A stretch of DNA of 64,000 bases from JAVBNT01 sp031551355 (lineage in GTDB: Bacteria > Vulcanimicrobiota > CADAWZ01), in NCBI GenBank assembly GCA_031551355.1, contig JAVBNT010000025.1, positions 1-64,000 on the forward strand. Direction: 5' to 3'. The notes under the pieces are model-generated. The model saw only the letters and a program-made list of their open reading frames with translations, was not told where the DNA came from and made no database searches. Positions 36,224 through 44,626 of the stretch are shown here, piece by piece. A program made the position numbers and the translations under genes. The first letter of the stretch is position 1; each line of letters starts with the position of its first letter.

Positions 36224-37213
36224 TTACTTTTCCGCCGTAATCACAGCGCTTATATCATAAGTGCCGCGGAGTATTATGTTGGAAAATCCGTGGTTTGCGA
36301 TAAAAGACTTCCATTGTTCAGTCGTATACATAAGCTTTCCGCCGCGAACGTGCCATATTAGTTTCGATATCGAATTTTTTAGATTGTCTTCCGTATCGGA
36401 AACCCTGTTTTTTATTATCAGCAAGCCGTTTTCATTAAGCGATTCCCTTACTTTCGGCAGAACAATATCTCTTTTTTCGGCATGCAATATATTGGCACAT
36501 AATACCGCATCGTAATTTTCTCCTGTTTTTTCCGTAAGAAAATTTCCGCTTACAGTATTTATTCTGCTTTGAAGTTTGAATTTACGGATGAATTTTTCAG
36601 AAAGTTCGGTTATTTGCGGCAGATCAAAGAGCGTAATCTGCAGGTCCGGATATTTTTCTGCGAGGGCTATACTGTAAAAACCATGTCCTCCGCCGAGATC
36701 GAGAAGCCTTTTTCGACCGCTGAGGTCGCAGACCGCTGCCAGATGTTCGATAGGCCCGTTTAATGCAAAGGCCCCGATTCTGCGCAGTTTTTCCTCAGAC
36801 CATACCGGCTCCTGTCCAGCATCGGACCTTTCGTTTTTTTCAAGACTGTTAATTATCTGCAGGCACAGCGTATTCTCCTCGGGCGATTTCAGCTCATGAA
36901 GGAGATTTCTAAAACTGCTTTTTACTAGAAATAAATTAGTCAGTTCCGTATTATTGATTCTTTTTACATCAATAAAACCGGCATTTTTAAGAACCTTGAG
37001 CAGTAAGCCCAGTGTTCGCTCATCATATTTGCTTGTCAGAGGCGGAACGTTTGGATTTCGAGGGACTGCCAATAAATCAAATATCCCGGAAAAAGCCGCG
37101 GCAGAAACGATTTCATACAAATCTCTGTGAATCAGCATAGCGGAAAAAATATTTTTTCCGCTGACATTTTTTGTATCTGTTATACTTGGAAGACTTGTTT
37201 TTTTTAAACTCAT
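36224..37213 (-). CDS. SAM-dependent O-methyltransferase-like protein
   Basis: A 329-residue protein with the two-domain layout of acetylserotonin/hydroxyneurosporene O-methyltransferases: an N-terminal winged-helix dimerisation region (about 20-120) and a Rossmann SAM domain whose motif I is LLDLGGGHGFYSIALAEKYP, followed by FDLP and GNFL. Substrate unknown. ATG 37213 lies one base after the stop of the glycosyltransferase gene, giving coupled translation; an in-frame GTG at 37252 is possible. Pairing with a glycosyltransferase suggests glycan or small-molecule decoration. Its 3' end is 10 bp from the convergent kinase gene. Confidence 0.82.
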   Translation of the reverse strand: MSLKKTSLPSITDTKNVSGKNIFSAMLIHRDLYEIVSAAAFSGIFDLLAVPRNPNVPPLTSKYDERTLGLLLKVLKNAGFIDVKRINNTELTNLFLVKSSFRNLLHELKSPEENTLCLQIINSLEKNERSDAGQEPVWSEEKLRRIGAFALNGPIEHLAAVCDLSGRKRLLDLGGGHGFYSIALAEKYPDLQITLFDLPQITELSEKFIRKFKLQSRINTVSGNFLTEKTGENYDAVLCANILHAEKRDIVLPKVRESLNENGLLIIKNRVSDTEDNLKNSISKLIWHVRGGKLMYTTEQWKSFIANHGFSNIILRGTYDISAVITAEK

Positions 37214-37214
37214 T

Positions 37215-38561
37215 TCAGTAATGTTTTTTTTCAAGAAGCATTTCGCCGTCACTATGTTTTTTTACGCCGGCTCTCGGCAGGTTGCATTCGCTGAGAACTT
37301 TTTCAACCCGGTATATCAATAATGAAAGAGCCCGGTCCCAAGTGAATACGTTGGCTGTTTTGAAGCCGCTTTTTCTTATTTTTTGCTTTAGATCGCCGTC
37401 GCTCATAACTTCGTATATTGTCTCTGCAAGTTCAATTGCCGAATCTGACTTTACCTTGATGGCGTTTTTATTGTGCAGCGCATAGTCTTCTCCGGTATTT
37501 CCGACAACGCCGATACCGCCTTTAGCCATAACTTCAAGTCCGACGATTCCAAAGGGTTCATATATTGAGTTGGCGAGAACAACATCGGCTGAGCCGTAAA
37601 GCAGCATCAGAAAATCTTCGGGTATGAAAAAATCCATTTCAATAATATCGAAATGACTGTAAGATTGAAACGCCTCAATAATATTTTCAAAGGTAGGAAA
37701 GCGCAAACGTATTGTAACATATCTCAGATCCAGATCGAGTATTTTGCAGATAACTTCCGTTCTGTGGTGCTGTGTGCCGCCTCTCATCAGCAGGTGCGGC
37801 CTGAGCCCTCTTTTTTTCAGAATGGCCGTTGCCTCTACGGCGGCCAGCCAGCCTTTATCCAGATCATATCTGGCAACTTTTTGCAGGATGATGCCGTCAA
37901 AGCATCTTTTAATCAAATGAGACTTACCTGGGTCGGGAGAGCCGATGATACGTCTGGGAATACCGTTGGGTATTGCTATTGAGTCCACGCCATGCAGCTC
38001 TTTTAATCTCCTTACCATAAATTTGCTTACGGTGGTTATTGTGCAGCGGGCCTCAACCTCTTTTATGTCTATTCCGTTTAATCCGTATTCGTTGTTTACA
38101 TTCCAGAAGATAACACAGTGATCGCGCAGGTGTTTTTCTCTCAGCAGTTTATCGAGTAAAACAATACTTTCAGCGGTATGCCAGTCTTCACCGAGAATAA
38201 CCGTTAAAAAACCTTTTTGTGCCGCGGGAGCAACGATATTATTTACAATATAGTCCGGAACGGAGCGGTTCCATTCGGCAATTTTCTTTTCTTCCCCGTC
38301 ATAGACACCTCCGGGGCATTCGCTGCTTATCCACTGGCACCATCTGTGCAGGCGCAGATGCCCGTCAAGCATTTCCGTATTACATTCTGCATAGGGATCG
38401 CCGACAAAAAAGAGATGACTTTTGTAACCATGTTCAGCCAGAACCCTTGACATTTCAGTCATTCTTATCCCTAATCCGCCAACCATGGAATATTTGTCTG
38501 GACCTTCAAATGACATCAGTGCGAAAATAGTATTGTCTTTGGTGATAAGATTTGTCGGCAA
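37215..38561 (-). CDS. GT4-type glycosyltransferase
   Basis: A protein of about 448 residues with the GT-B fold of GT4/glycogen-synthase-like enzymes. The N-terminal domain has a GGLGIRMTEMSRVLAEHG segment (glycogen synthase-like). The C-terminal domain has the nucleotide-sugar-binding E-x7-E motif in EPFGIVGLEVMAKGG. I place the start at TTG 38561 because GAGGACGAGG lies 8 nt before it; a TTG at 38585 has no such site. Acceptor and donor cannot be named. It is the first gene of a two-gene operon with the methyltransferase. Confidence 0.85.
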   Translation of the reverse strand: MPTNLITKDNTIFALMSFEGPDKYSMVGGLGIRMTEMSRVLAEHGYKSHLFFVGDPYAECNTEMLDGHLRLHRWCQWISSECPGGVYDGEEKKIAEWNRSVPDYIVNNIVAPAAQKGFLTVILGEDWHTAESIVLLDKLLREKHLRDHCVIFWNVNNEYGLNGIDIKEVEARCTITTVSKFMVRRLKELHGVDSIAIPNGIPRRIIGSPDPGKSHLIKRCFDGIILQKVARYDLDKGWLAAVEATAILKKRGLRPHLLMRGGTQHHRTEVICKILDLDLRYVTIRLRFPTFENIIEAFQSYSHFDIIEMDFFIPEDFLMLLYGSADVVLANSIYEPFGIVGLEVMAKGGIGVVGNTGEDYALHNKNAIKVKSDSAIELAETIYEVMSDGDLKQKIRKSGFKTANVFTWDRALSLLIYRVEKVLSECNLPRAGVKKHSDGEMLLEKKHY

Positions 38562-38775
38562 TTTTTTTTCCTCGTCCTCTGGCAAGCTTAAAACAGATTT
38601 ATTCTACATTTATTTTTATAGTCTGAACTTTTTTGTTTATAGATTACATGTTTATTTCCCTGCTTATTTGCGGAAAACGGATTAAATATCGGGCATAAAT
38701 GATTTTTTTCCGGATCCGGTCTAAAGTTGTTTTTGTAACTGCCTTTACTTTTGAATTTTAAAAGGGAAAAAGGTA

Positions 38776-38803
38776 TTAAAACATAATTTATATTCTGTAT
38801 AAT
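38776..38803 (+). promoter_or_regulatory. Promoter for the adenosine deaminase gene
   Basis: TTAAAA (38776-38781), a 16-nt spacer and TATAAT (38798-38803) with TG directly upstream. The predicted leader is about 33 nt. Confidence 0.5.
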
Positions 38804-38842
38804 AAAATAAGAGTAAAAAAAGACGAAAGGAATTCGTAAAAA

Positions 38843-40060
38843 ATGAAAGAAAATCGCGTACCAATGAAAATCGACACCTCTGATCCTATGTATCAGGCAA
38901 TACTTGCACTACCTAAAACAGATCTCCACTGTCATCTTGACGGCTCACTGCGCCTTGATACGGTAATAGAGCTGATAAAAGAGCAGGGAGTTGCGTATCC
39001 GGTTGACAAAGAGCAGCTGGCAAGCCAGTTGATAATGGATGATATGATATATTCAAGCGAGAAATCGCTGGTCAGATATCTGCAGGCCTTTGACATAACG
39101 GTTTCATTGATGCAGGATGAGTCATCCATAGAGCGCGTTGCCTATGAGCTGGCCGAAGATGCGGCATTGGAAAATGTAAGATACCTTGAGATCAGGTTTG
39201 CGCCGATATTGCATACAAATAAAGGCCTTTCAATGGAGCAGATAACTTCCGCCGTTTGCCGCGGACTGGCAAAAGCGGAGGCAAAACATGATATTGTAAC
39301 CGGTATCATAATATGTGCTATGCGCCACTATGTCCAGTGCGGCATAGAAGATAATTTGATGAAATCGCTTCCTTATACAAACCATGAGGACGCTTCGGTT
39401 TTGATGGCGATACAAACGGCGCGTCATGCGGTTGATATGGCAAAAAAAGATCATCATATAGTAGGCTTCGATTTAGCCGGCGGCGAGGCCGGCAATCCTG
39501 CAAAGAGATATAACGGTGCGTTTGAGGCGGCAACGGAAGGCTATATTCCCATAACGATTCATGCCGGAGAAGCATTTGGACCTGAATCGATCCGCCAGGC
39601 CGTTATACAGAGTCACGCCAAGAGAATAGGACATGGAACGAATCTCTATAAAGACCCGCTTCTGATGTCGTATATTATGAATGAGAGAATCCCGATTGAA
39701 GTTTGCCTTAGCAGCAACCTGCAGACAAATCTGGATTACGACAACTATGAGTCGCATCCGCTGGAAATTTATATGGATAACCGCCTTAGGACCACTATTT
39801 GCACGGATAACAGGCTGATGTCCAATACCACCGTTACCAAGGAATTATATATCGCGTCAAAGGCTTTTAAACTAGGCTTGGATCATATAAAGATACTGAT
39901 AACCCATGGCTTTAACAGTGCTCTTTATAACTGTTATTTCCCTAATGCCACAAACTCTTACAGCTCTCTGAGAAAACTGCGTTCGAGAATTTCCCAGGAA
40001 CTGAAATATAAGGAAGCTCTTGATGTGGTTAATAAGGCCTACGAGTCCCGCTTCGACTAA
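38843..40060 (+). CDS. add: Adenosine deaminase
   Basis: A 405-residue cytoplasmic TIM-barrel enzyme converting adenosine to inosine in purine salvage. Zinc ligands and catalytic motifs are all visible: TDLHCHLDGSLR, HAGEAFGPESI, RIGHGTNL, SSNLQTN and TDNRLMSNTTVTKE. Some family members act on adenine or aminofutalosine, so the precise substrate is likely but not certain. The protein is somewhat longer than the typical 330-350 residues because of inserts in the N-terminal third. ATG 38843 has AAAGGA about 11 nt upstream. Its stop codon lies inside the left arm of the first hairpin at 40059. Confidence 0.9.
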   Translation: MKENRVPMKIDTSDPMYQAILALPKTDLHCHLDGSLRLDTVIELIKEQGVAYPVDKEQLASQLIMDDMIYSSEKSLVRYLQAFDITVSLMQDESSIERVAYELAEDAALENVRYLEIRFAPILHTNKGLSMEQITSAVCRGLAKAEAKHDIVTGIIICAMRHYVQCGIEDNLMKSLPYTNHEDASVLMAIQTARHAVDMAKKDHHIVGFDLAGGEAGNPAKRYNGAFEAATEGYIPITIHAGEAFGPESIRQAVIQSHAKRIGHGTNLYKDPLLMSYIMNERIPIEVCLSSNLQTNLDYDNYESHPLEIYMDNRLRTTICTDNRLMSNTTVTKELYIASKAFKLGLDHIKILITHGFNSALYNCYFPNATNSYSSLRKLRSRISQELKYKEALDVVNKAYESRFD

Positions 40061-40420
40061 AATCAATTGAAAGCTTCGGATATGCTTTGTCAGGCTAATT
40101 TTGTTTTTCGCACACGTAGTAGATCTACGCTTAGCTCAAAACAAAATTGCCTTTCGCGCCTATCCTTGCTTTGAATTGATTTTAAAGTATGGAAACTTTT
40201 GGTGATACAACGTCGGACTGATTGCCGCCTGGAGTTTATCCCCGTGAAAACGGGGACCTGCGTAGTTGATCTACGCTTAGCTCAAGGCGCAATCGCCCGC
40301 CGTAGTCTGATCTTGTTTTGAACAAATTTGTTTTTTTATAAGGAATGCTCGCCGGCGAATCTACGCCTCGCTCGTCAAGATCCGGTTTTCCTTAGATTCT
40401 CCGCCGGTTTGAATTGATTT
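40059..40420. repeat. Array of three related long hairpins (non-coding, ~360 bp)
   Basis: No gene is visible in 40061-40459. Unit 1 (40059-40183) is a long imperfect inverted repeat: AAAATCAATTGAAAGC pairs with GCTTTGAATTGATTTT, AGGCTAATTTTGTTTT with AAAACAAAATTGCCT, with an apical CGTAG/CTACG. Unit 2 (about 40208-40317) pairs GACTGATTGCCGCCT with AGGCGCAATC...AGTC and contains CCCCGT-GAAA-ACGGGG and GCGTAG/CTACGC. Unit 3 (about 40340-40406) pairs GCCGGCGAATCTA with TAGATTCTCCGCCGG. All three share a core near ATCTACGCTTAGCTCAA (degenerate in unit 3). They look like diverged tandem copies of one hairpin element. Confidence 0.75.
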
Positions 40421-40459
40421 GTATTTAAGGGCTATGTTTGACCGTAAACATTTATCAAT

Positions 40460-41671
40460 TTATGTCGGTATTTCCATTCCTGGCTCTATACTGCCGCTGT
40501 GTTTAATTCCGCAGGCGTCTTTGATTTTACCGGCAATATAAATCAGCAAATCTGTATCTTCGATTGGAGTACGGATTTTTATTTTTTTCCCGCTCTTTGT
40601 TTCCACCATAAAATAGTAATTAACGTTGGCATTTGTGATCAAAGTGCTGTTAATTAGAATCTGCAGCGCTATAGGGATATTTTTTTGCCTTAGTATATAT
40701 ATGTTTTCAATTTCATCCATAGATACTTTTTTTGCCCATAAGGATGAGAGCGGGGTATACTTTATAAAAAGCTCTTTTTTGTCAACTTTGGCTATAAGTG
40801 ACGTTCCCCAGAAATCGGGAGATAAAAACGTTGAAAAAAACAATATTACGGAAAATAGTAAAATCGACAAAAAAGAAATGGCGTAAACAGTTCTGTCTTC
40901 AGATACAACCATCACTATCAAAGCTGTAAAAACTACTGCAAGCCAGGTAAGTATCAGCGTTGAAAATTTTGATATTTTAGACATAAACGGAATATTTGTT
41001 TGCAGGACTAATGAATCATAATCTCTAGATTCCTGTGTATTGAACGTCATCTCTTTATTTACATATCGGTTCTTATTATATGAAATCAGTTTGTTTTCAA
41101 CTAATTCTTTAAGATAGGCGGCTGACTCTATTGTTTTTAAATCTTCAAACAGCAAAACTTTTTTGCCGTTACATAAAACTGCGGTAACGCTGTAACCACC
41201 TTGTATTTTTTTGCTCTCTATAGGAAATTGTACGTCTATTTTGTATATATCTTCATTGCGCTCTCTTTTGTCGGCAAATAGTATCGGAATAGGCCTTAAA
41301 CTCTTTTGAATGCCGCTCAGGCTCATGGTTAAATTTTCAGTATTCAATAGTTCTGCAAGCAGGCTATATAGAAAGTATATAAACAGAACTATGACTATTG
41401 GATGGGCTTCAATTCCATTCGGGAAAAAGATCCAGGCAAAAACAGCATTAAAAGCTATTACGTAACCTCTTTTTTTGGAAGATACTTTTATAACGGTCTC
41501 ATCGGTGCGCTCAATGACGGAAACTTCTTTAGGACGAGCAAGCTTTTCTTTGGGAATTACTGTGAAATCTTGAACTTTTTGCCCGCAGTTTAAACAGGAT
41601 AATTTTTGACCTTGCTCTATATCATCTTCCACTTCCGAAACAATACAACAGTTTTCACATTCAAGTTTCAT
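40460..41671 (-). CDS. Zinc-ribbon membrane protein, unknown function
   Basis: A 403-residue protein. An N-terminal zinc ribbon (residues 4-31: CENCC... and CLNCGQ) is followed by a linker, a pair of membrane helices (about 80-120), a soluble domain, and a second pair of helices (about 240-300). The C-terminal domain (about 305-385) begins SLIAKVDKKELFIKY and reads like a PH-like beta domain. ATG 41671 is chosen because GGAGG lies 7-8 nt upstream; an in-frame ATG at 41710 lacks one. I do not recognise the family. It stands alone, divergent from the Rsr gene. Confidence 0.65.
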   Translation of the reverse strand: MKLECENCCIVSEVEDDIEQGQKLSCLNCGQKVQDFTVIPKEKLARPKEVSVIERTDETVIKVSSKKRGYVIAFNAVFAWIFFPNGIEAHPIVIVLFIYFLYSLLAELLNTENLTMSLSGIQKSLRPIPILFADKRERNEDIYKIDVQFPIESKKIQGGYSVTAVLCNGKKVLLFEDLKTIESAAYLKELVENKLISYNKNRYVNKEMTFNTQESRDYDSLVLQTNIPFMSKISKFSTLILTWLAVVFTALIVMVVSEDRTVYAISFLSILLFSVILFFSTFLSPDFWGTSLIAKVDKKELFIKYTPLSSLWAKKVSMDEIENIYILRQKNIPIALQILINSTLITNANVNYYFMVETKSGKKIKIRTPIEDTDLLIYIAGKIKDACGIKHSGSIEPGMEIPT

Positions 41672-41783
41672 AGCTTTACCTCCATTGATATTCAAATGAA
41701 CTTTACACATATTATCGTAATATTTTAATAATAAAATAATATTGTTAAGTTTTGTTTCTTTATTTTTTCTATTTTTCCTTTTT

Positions 41784-41887
41784 ATAAAAGATTGTTGTTT
41801 CGCTCAAAGTGGAATAAAATATTTCGTAAGATTATCCTGCAGGACTATATATGTCTTCCCGGTGAAAATATCTACTGTAGATTTTTT
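41784..41887 (+). other. Rsr leader region, possible small RNA
   Basis: The 230 bp between two divergent genes ends in a terminator-like hairpin at 41865-41887 (AAAATATCTA-CTG-TAGATTTTTT, one mismatch) 53 bp before the Rsr start. A TATAAA-like box near 41781-41787 could start a transcript of about 95 nt ending at that hairpin. Rsr/Ro60 proteins bind Y RNAs, often encoded next to them, so this is a candidate Y-RNA locus. I do not see the tRNA-like module typical of YrlA, so support is thin. Confidence 0.25.
41865..41887 (+). terminator. Terminator-like hairpin in the rsr leader
   Basis: AAAATATCTA pairs with TAGATTTTTT around CTG with one mismatch, and the right arm doubles as a U-run. It lies 53 bp before rsr, so it could be the 3' end of a small RNA or an attenuator. 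Confidence 0.4.
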
Positions 41888-41940
41888 GTAAATATGGCTT
41901 TTGCTTTTTGCTGGCTATTTTGGAATTCAAGGTGATAATT

Positions 41941-43257
41941 ATGGCAAAAATAAACCGTTTGAATATATCTCCGGTAACGCATGAGGGGGCGAAGGCCTCT
42001 GTTATTTCCGATGCTATGCAGCTTCGGCGTTCGATGATGTCGTGTATGCTCTGGGAAAACCAGTTTTATGAAGACGGTATGGAAATCTCCGACCGTATCG
42101 CGCTGCTTGTTCCAAGGGTCGAAGCGGCGGAAGTTGCTTCCATCGCTATAGAGGCCAGGGAAGAGATGAAGCTGCGCCATGTACCTTTGTTTATTGTCAG
42201 AGAAATGGCCCGTTTCAAGTCTCATCGTCATCTTGTTGCCGTAACACTGGCCAGAATAATCAGGCGTCCTGACGAAATTTCCGAGTTTATGGCCATATAC
42301 TGGAAGGACGGCAAATGTTCGGTATCATCTCAGGTAAAAAAAGGCTTGGCTGCGGCTTTTAATAAGTTTGATGAATATCAGTTAGCTAAGTATGACCGGA
42401 AGAATGCGGCGGTCAGGCTTCGTGACGTTCTTTTTATGGTGCACCCGAAGCCTGATGGAGAAATCCGTGCGGCGTCCTGGAAAAAACTGGCGGCAAAGAC
42501 ACTTGAACCGCCCCATACATGGGAAACAGAGCTTTCTGCCGGCAAAGACCCGAAGATCGTATGGCAGCAGATGCTGCAAAACAGCAGTCTTGGCGTTATG
42601 GCTCTGATCCGTAATCTTAGAAATATGCAGGACGCAGGTGTTGATTCTGAACTTATAAAGTCGGCTCTGAATAAGGCTAACCCTGACGATGTCCTGCCGT
42701 TCCGTTTTTTGGCTGCGGCCCGTACTTCATCTGGGTTTGATTTTGAATTGGAGCGGCTGATGTTTAAGTGTTTGGAAAATATGAATAAATTTTCAGGCAA
42801 AAATATATTGCTGGTCGATGTGTCCGCGTCAATGTACAATGAACTGTCGTCTCACTCCTGGATGACGCGCCTTGACGCCGCCTGCGGACTTGCCGTTATG
42901 TTCAGGGAATTGTGTGAAGATCTGAAGATATTCAGTTTTTCGGAACATATAAAACAGATAGACGGCGAAAGAGGCTTTGCTTTATCGAGTTCCCTGTCCC
43001 GTTCGCAGGATGGTTCTTCGACACTTCTAGGCAAAGCCGTTGATTTTGTTAATGCAAATTTCGTTTATGACAGGATTGTTGTGGTGACGGATGAACAGTC
43101 TGCGGATAATTTGCCTGAACCAGCGGCAAACGGTTATATTATTAATGTAGCTTCGGCTAAACGCGGTATAGGTTATGATCGCTGGTTCCATATAGACGGC
43201 TGGTCTTATTCGGTTTTTAAATATATTGATTTGATGGAGAAAAACTTTAATGAGTAA
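41941..43257 (+). CDS. rsr: Ro60/Rsr orthologue (TROVE + vWA domains)
   Basis: A 438-residue RNA-binding ring protein. The N-terminal TROVE domain (about 5-265) is built of HEAT-like helices (for example RHVPLFIVREMARF). The C-terminal vWA domain (about 280-435) has an intact MIDAS motif DVSASM. Bacterial Rsr binds Y RNAs and, through them, exonucleases such as PNPase, in rRNA processing and stress-time RNA decay. It is shorter than vertebrate Ro60 (about 538). ATG 41941 has AAGGTGA 5 nt upstream. The 3' end overlaps the FAD oxidoreductase gene by 8 bp, an unusual partner; no rtcB or PNPase gene is nearby. Confidence 0.9.
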   Translation: MAKINRLNISPVTHEGAKASVISDAMQLRRSMMSCMLWENQFYEDGMEISDRIALLVPRVEAAEVASIAIEAREEMKLRHVPLFIVREMARFKSHRHLVAVTLARIIRRPDEISEFMAIYWKDGKCSVSSQVKKGLAAAFNKFDEYQLAKYDRKNAAVRLRDVLFMVHPKPDGEIRAASWKKLAAKTLEPPHTWETELSAGKDPKIVWQQMLQNSSLGVMALIRNLRNMQDAGVDSELIKSALNKANPDDVLPFRFLAAARTSSGFDFELERLMFKCLENMNKFSGKNILLVDVSASMYNELSSHSWMTRLDAACGLAVMFRELCEDLKIFSFSEHIKQIDGERGFALSSSLSRSQDGSSTLLGKAVDFVNANFVYDRIVVVTDEQSADNLPEPAANGYIINVASAKRGIGYDRWFHIDGWSYSVFKYIDLMEKNFNE

Positions 43258-44626
43258 CTTTATTTCTGCCGATCTGGCCGTAATAGGGGCTGGACCTTCC
43301 GGATGGGCTGCTGCGCTTGCAGCAAAACGCAGCGGTCTGAAAAATGTTGTGGTAATAGAAAAGAGGCCTTTTCCGGGCGGTATGATTTCCTGTGCCGGGG
43401 TTCACTCCATGCTGACGTTCCATGGCTTAAAAGGACATAAAATAATCGGTGGACTGCCGCAGGAGTTGATTGATAATCTTGTTTCCCTGAATGCCTCTAC
43501 CGGACATATACGCGATACGGTAGGTGTTGCCTGGTCGATAACTCCTGTTTCACCTCCGGCTGTTGCCGCTTATTTTGACAGCTCACTGAAAGAGCAATCC
43601 GTTATGCTGCTTACGGATTGTGAGCTTACCGGTGCGGTGTGCGAAAATACCGCCGGATTCGGAAAGATATCTTCTGTGAAGTGTGTTAAAGGTTCTTCGG
43701 TGATAGAGGTGTCCGCCGGTATTTTTGTCGATGCCTCGGGGGAAGGGGTTCTGGGACAATTGGCGCAGGCAAATCTGTTGCCGATGAAGGACGGGTCTTC
43801 AATGCCGATGACGCTGATTTTTAATGTCGGCAATGTTTCTATTCCTGAGATAATTGATTATATCGGCAAGAACAAAACTGAATTTCACCATGAAACCGTA
43901 TGGGATGCGCTTGAGTCCAGTCCTGCAATAGGGGTTTCCGGATTTTTTTCCTTATGGAAAAACGCCGCTTTGTCTGTTCCCAGAGATCGTATTCTCTTTT
44001 ATCAAACCTTGGGCAGGGATGAGGTTTCCATAAACTCCACCAGGGTTCTGGTCGCTGAAAATAGTTCGGATGCCACTTTGCCAACACCTTACTCCAAGGG
44101 ACTTTCACAGGTAAATGAAGTGTTTGCTTTTCTGAGAAAGTCTATTCCCGGTTTTTCAAAAAGTTTCATTTCCTATATCCCGCCGTTTATCGGCATACGG
44201 GAAGGCAGAAGGATTAAGGGGATGTATTCCCTGAGCGGCAGTGACGTTCTGAACGGCAGAAGGTTTGCCGATGAAATTGCTTTCGGCGGTTTTCCTATCG
44301 ACATACATTCTCCTACCGGGAAAAATCTCGAATCAATATCATTGAAAGGCGACGGTTTTTATGGGATTCCTTACCGTTCCATAGTCTCGGAAAATATCAA
44401 AAATCTTTTCGTGATCGGAAAATGTTTTTCGGCTGAATTTGAAGCTCATGCATCCGCAAGAGTTCAGGCATCCTCAATGGCTATGGGACAGGCGGCCGGC
44501 ACTGCCGGAGCCATTTGCTGCCGGGACGGCATTTTGCCGCAGGAGCTGGATGTTTCCCTGCTGCGTGAGAAACTTTTCTATGCCGGGGTGATACTTTCGC
44601 CGGAGATTTCCGGCGGTTTGCACTGA
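43250..44626 (+). CDS. FAD-dependent oxidoreductase
   Basis: A 458-residue protein of the FAD_oxidored type. The dinucleotide-binding motif is VIGAGPSGWAAALAA (about residues 10-24), followed by EKRPFPGGMISCAG. A second FAD-contacting stretch is FVDASGEGVLGQLA, and the C-terminal FAD site includes NLFVIGKCFSAEFEAHASARV. Proteins of this family oxidise or reduce unknown small molecules in anaerobes. It overlaps the rsr stop by 8 bp, so the two are translationally coupled. Its 3' end overlaps the convergent GGDEF gene by 49 bp. Confidence 0.85.
   Translation: MSNFISADLAVIGAGPSGWAAALAAKRSGLKNVVVIEKRPFPGGMISCAGVHSMLTFHGLKGHKIIGGLPQELIDNLVSLNASTGHIRDTVGVAWSITPVSPPAVAAYFDSSLKEQSVMLLTDCELTGAVCENTAGFGKISSVKCVKGSSVIEVSAGIFVDASGEGVLGQLAQANLLPMKDGSSMPMTLIFNVGNVSIPEIIDYIGKNKTEFHHETVWDALESSPAIGVSGFFSLWKNAALSVPRDRILFYQTLGRDEVSINSTRVLVAENSSDATLPTPYSKGLSQVNEVFAFLRKSIPGFSKSFISYIPPFIGIREGRRIKGMYSLSGSDVLNGRRFADEIAFGGFPIDIHSPTGKNLESISLKGDGFYGIPYRSIVSENIKNLFVIGKCFSAEFEAHASARVQASSMAMGQAAGTAGAICCRDGILPQELDVSLLREKLFYAGVILSPEISGGLH

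Noticed and set aside
40059..40420. Hairpin array considered as Y RNA or tRNA-like RNA for Rsr
   Set aside because: TTAGCTCA resembles a D-loop, but no T-loop or acceptor stem accompanies it, and the array lies 1.5 kb from rsr behind another gene.
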